Positions 62,623 through 64,000 of a stretch of DNA of 64,000 nucleotides are shown here, piece by piece (the first letter of the stretch is position 1; each line of letters starts with the position of its first letter). The position numbers and the translations under genes are program-made. Where the stretch lies: positions 2,824,818 through 2,888,817 of the forward strand of contig CANNBH010000001.1 in assembly GCA_947502815.1 (NCBI GenBank), read 5' to 3'. This DNA is from an uncultured Erythrobacter sp. (GTDB taxonomy: Bacteria > Pseudomonadota > Alphaproteobacteria > Sphingomonadales > Sphingomonadaceae). Under the pieces are notes generated by a model that was not told the DNA's origin, made no database searches, and worked only from the letters and a program-made list of their open reading frames with translations.

Positions 62623-63486
62623 TCACCGGCCCCGCATCGTATCAAGCAGGTCGGTCAGTTTCGGACGGTGCGCTGGAGGCAGGCCTGACCGCGCCGCTTC
62701 GAGGACCAACGGCTGCGGGTATCCATGCAAGCTGGCAACAATGACTTGCTTAATTGAATGCAGAATTTGCTGATCATGCGTGTTCACTTGCTTCAATCGG
62801 CCCGCCATCGGCCCGGCAAACCCATAGGCCAACAGAACGCCCAAAAAGGTACCAACCAAAGCGCCGCCGATCATCTTACCCAGGATGGCAGGTGGTTGAT
62901 CGATAGCACCCATCGTTTTGATGATGCCCAAAACCGCCGCAACAATACCCAAAGCGGGAAAAGCATCGGCCAACGATTGGATCGCGTGGCTGGGTTCATC
63001 CATTTCGTGAATTTGGGTCTTGATCGCGTTGTCGATGACATCTTCGACCGCATGGGTATCGAGCGTGCCCGATGACACCACCAGCAAAGTGAGCGGATCG
63101 CAGATCAAATTCACCACCACCTCGTCCGATTGAAGCCGGGGATATTCGCTGAAAATGGCAGAATTTTCAGGCTCCGTCACATGGCTTTCAAGCGCAACGG
63201 CGCCGTCAGAACGGAGCACTTTCATCAGCTTGCTGGCCAGAGCTATGGCGTCGATATGGTCTTCGTCGGTGTATTTGGGGCCTTTGAAAACCTTCCCCAA
63301 ACCGCCACCCAGCAATTTCAGTTCATGCATTGAGTTGCCGATCAAGGTCGCGCCGATCGCCGCGCCGCCGATCATCATCATCTCCAACGGCAAAGCCGAT
63401 AGGATCGGCCCCATAGCGCCGCCCGCGAGGGTGTAGCCGCCAAAAACCATGACGAGCAAAACAACAATACCGATACCGGCAAACAC
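62623..63486 (-). CDS. motA: Flagellar stator protein MotA
   Basis: A 287-residue protein with four membrane segments (IGIVVLLVMVFGGYTLAGGA; ILSALPLEMMMIGGAAIGAT; DAFPALGIVAAVLGIIKTMG; LVGTFLGVLLAYGFAGPMAG). The proline-containing third helix and the cytoplasmic loop with conserved basic residues fit MotA. It forms the proton channel with MotB and drives FliG. It starts 27 bases after flgL and is followed by motB. Confidence 0.95.
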   Translation of the reverse strand: MFAGIGIVVLLVMVFGGYTLAGGAMGPILSALPLEMMMIGGAAIGATLIGNSMHELKLLGGGLGKVFKGPKYTDEDHIDAIALASKLMKVLRSDGAVALESHVTEPENSAIFSEYPRLQSDEVVVNLICDPLTLLVVSSGTLDTHAVEDVIDNAIKTQIHEMDEPSHAIQSLADAFPALGIVAAVLGIIKTMGAIDQPPAILGKMIGGALVGTFLGVLLAYGFAGPMAGRLKQVNTHDQQILHSIKQVIVASLHGYPQPLVLEAARSGLPPAHRPKLTDLLDTMRGR

Positions 63487-63513
63487 AGGCTCAATCCTTC
63501 CTAGATGCGGGCG

Positions 63514-64000
63514 TTACAGCGCGTTGAACAGGGTCAACGAACTGACGCGGGTAAAGCTGGCTTGGCTCGCTTCGAGCGCGGTCAGCGTTTGTTGCAAGCG
63601 TACAATGATGTCCGCGACATCGGCGTCGCCAATGTCCGAACGCTTCTCTGCCACATCGATGGCTCTGGTCTGTTGATCCTGTTGGATCGATTCCACCCAA
63701 GCGAGGCGCGTGCCGATCACGGTCTGGCTGCGATTGGCATTGTCTAGCGCAGTGTCTATCCCTGCCAGCGCATCTTGAGCTGCCACTGCGGGATCCGCCG
63801 CTGCTCCGCGCAAAGCGGCCGCCAGCCCGGACAGGATCGCAAAATTGCTGCTGGGTGCGCCGTCCAATTCAAATTCGAACAATTGCTCACCGGTGACGCC
63901 GCGCTCCACCTCTGTGCCCGGCGCAACCGGAACGGTGCCGTTTTGGCTGTTGCCGTTGTAAGTCACATCGCCGCTGGCATCGCGCACAAATGCGGGCGAT
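63514..64000 (-). CDS. flgL: Flagellar hook-associated protein FlgL (5' part outside window)
   Basis: The frame is open to the right edge, so only about the last 162 residues are seen. The C-terminal flagellin-like domain is clear: NANRSQTVIGTRLAWVESIQ, RSDIGDADVADIIVRLQQTL and SQASFTRVSSLTLFNAL, the usual FlgL ending. FlgL joins hook and filament. It is upstream of motA on the same strand. Confidence 0.92.
   Translation of the reverse strand, partial: SPAFVRDASGDVTYNGNSQNGTVPVAPGTEVERGVTGEQLFEFELDGAPSSNFAILSGLAAALRGAAADPAVAAQDALAGIDTALDNANRSQTVIGTRLAWVESIQQDQQTRAIDVAEKRSDIGDADVADIIVRLQQTLTALEASQASFTRVSSLTLFNAL

Noticed and set aside
1-64000. CRISPR arrays, tRNA or rRNA genes
   Set aside because: No regularly spaced repeats and no cloverleaf or rRNA-like sequence were recognised by eye; a covariance search would be decisive.

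Overview
This window looks like a chromosomal segment of an alphaproteobacterium, most likely Sphingomonadales (Erythrobacteraceae-like). That placement is inferred from three things: the DUF3489-DUF2924-large serine recombinase cassette, the dense and mostly ATGA-overlapping flagellar operon, and the style of the core genes. The window has two halves. Bases 1 to about 29,900 are an accessory region or island mosaic. From about 29,900 to the end the genes are core: redox and efflux functions, then flagella.

Accessory half. On the left, a very long minus-strand reading frame (1,014 codons without a stop, cut by the window edge) contains a PGFIPLVGD-type segment resembling the pre-toxin regions of polymorphic toxins. 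Next come an endonuclease/exonuclease/phosphatase-fold protein, a three-gene recombinase cassette, and an unrecognised overlapping gene pair (557 and 239 aa). A T4SS operon follows in the order virB3-B4-B6-B8-B9-B10-B11. A virB2-like pilin gene then sits between the intact virB11 and a second, broken virB11. A minus-strand block encodes three Sec-exported RHS/YD-repeat proteins; the last ends in an M15-type zinc peptidase domain and is followed one base later by a lipoprotein that is the natural immunity candidate. The island ends with DUF5681, a ParB/beta-class methyltransferase fusion, a divergent XRE/ImmA pair, and a gene-free stretch with repeated TTCCCTG motifs.

Core half. A glutathione-dependent formaldehyde dehydrogenase, a cupin and a thioesterase form one operon. 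A flavin reductase-TetR pair converges on it. A complete tripartite RND pump (MFP-RND-NodT) follows, then nhaA and an alpha/beta hydrolase.

Flagellar block (41,001 to the right edge). One minus-strand operon starts with a receiver-less sigma-54 activator and continues fliE-F-G-H-I-J-K-L-M-N-O-P-Q-R-flhB-fliD-fliS. It covers basal body, export ATPase, C-ring, export gate, cap and flagellin chaperone. Divergent from it is a single flagellin gene with a strong intrinsic terminator. Beyond are a methyltransferase and a COG5610-like HAD protein (possible flagellin or surface-glycan modification), then motB, motA and the 3' end of flgL, which runs off the window.

The most interesting items are the Sec-exported RHS/M15 peptidase system with its lipoprotein partner, the partial pre-toxin protein, the virB2 insertion between two virB11 copies, and the unrecognised gene pair beside the recombinase cassette. 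No tRNA, rRNA or CRISPR array was seen.
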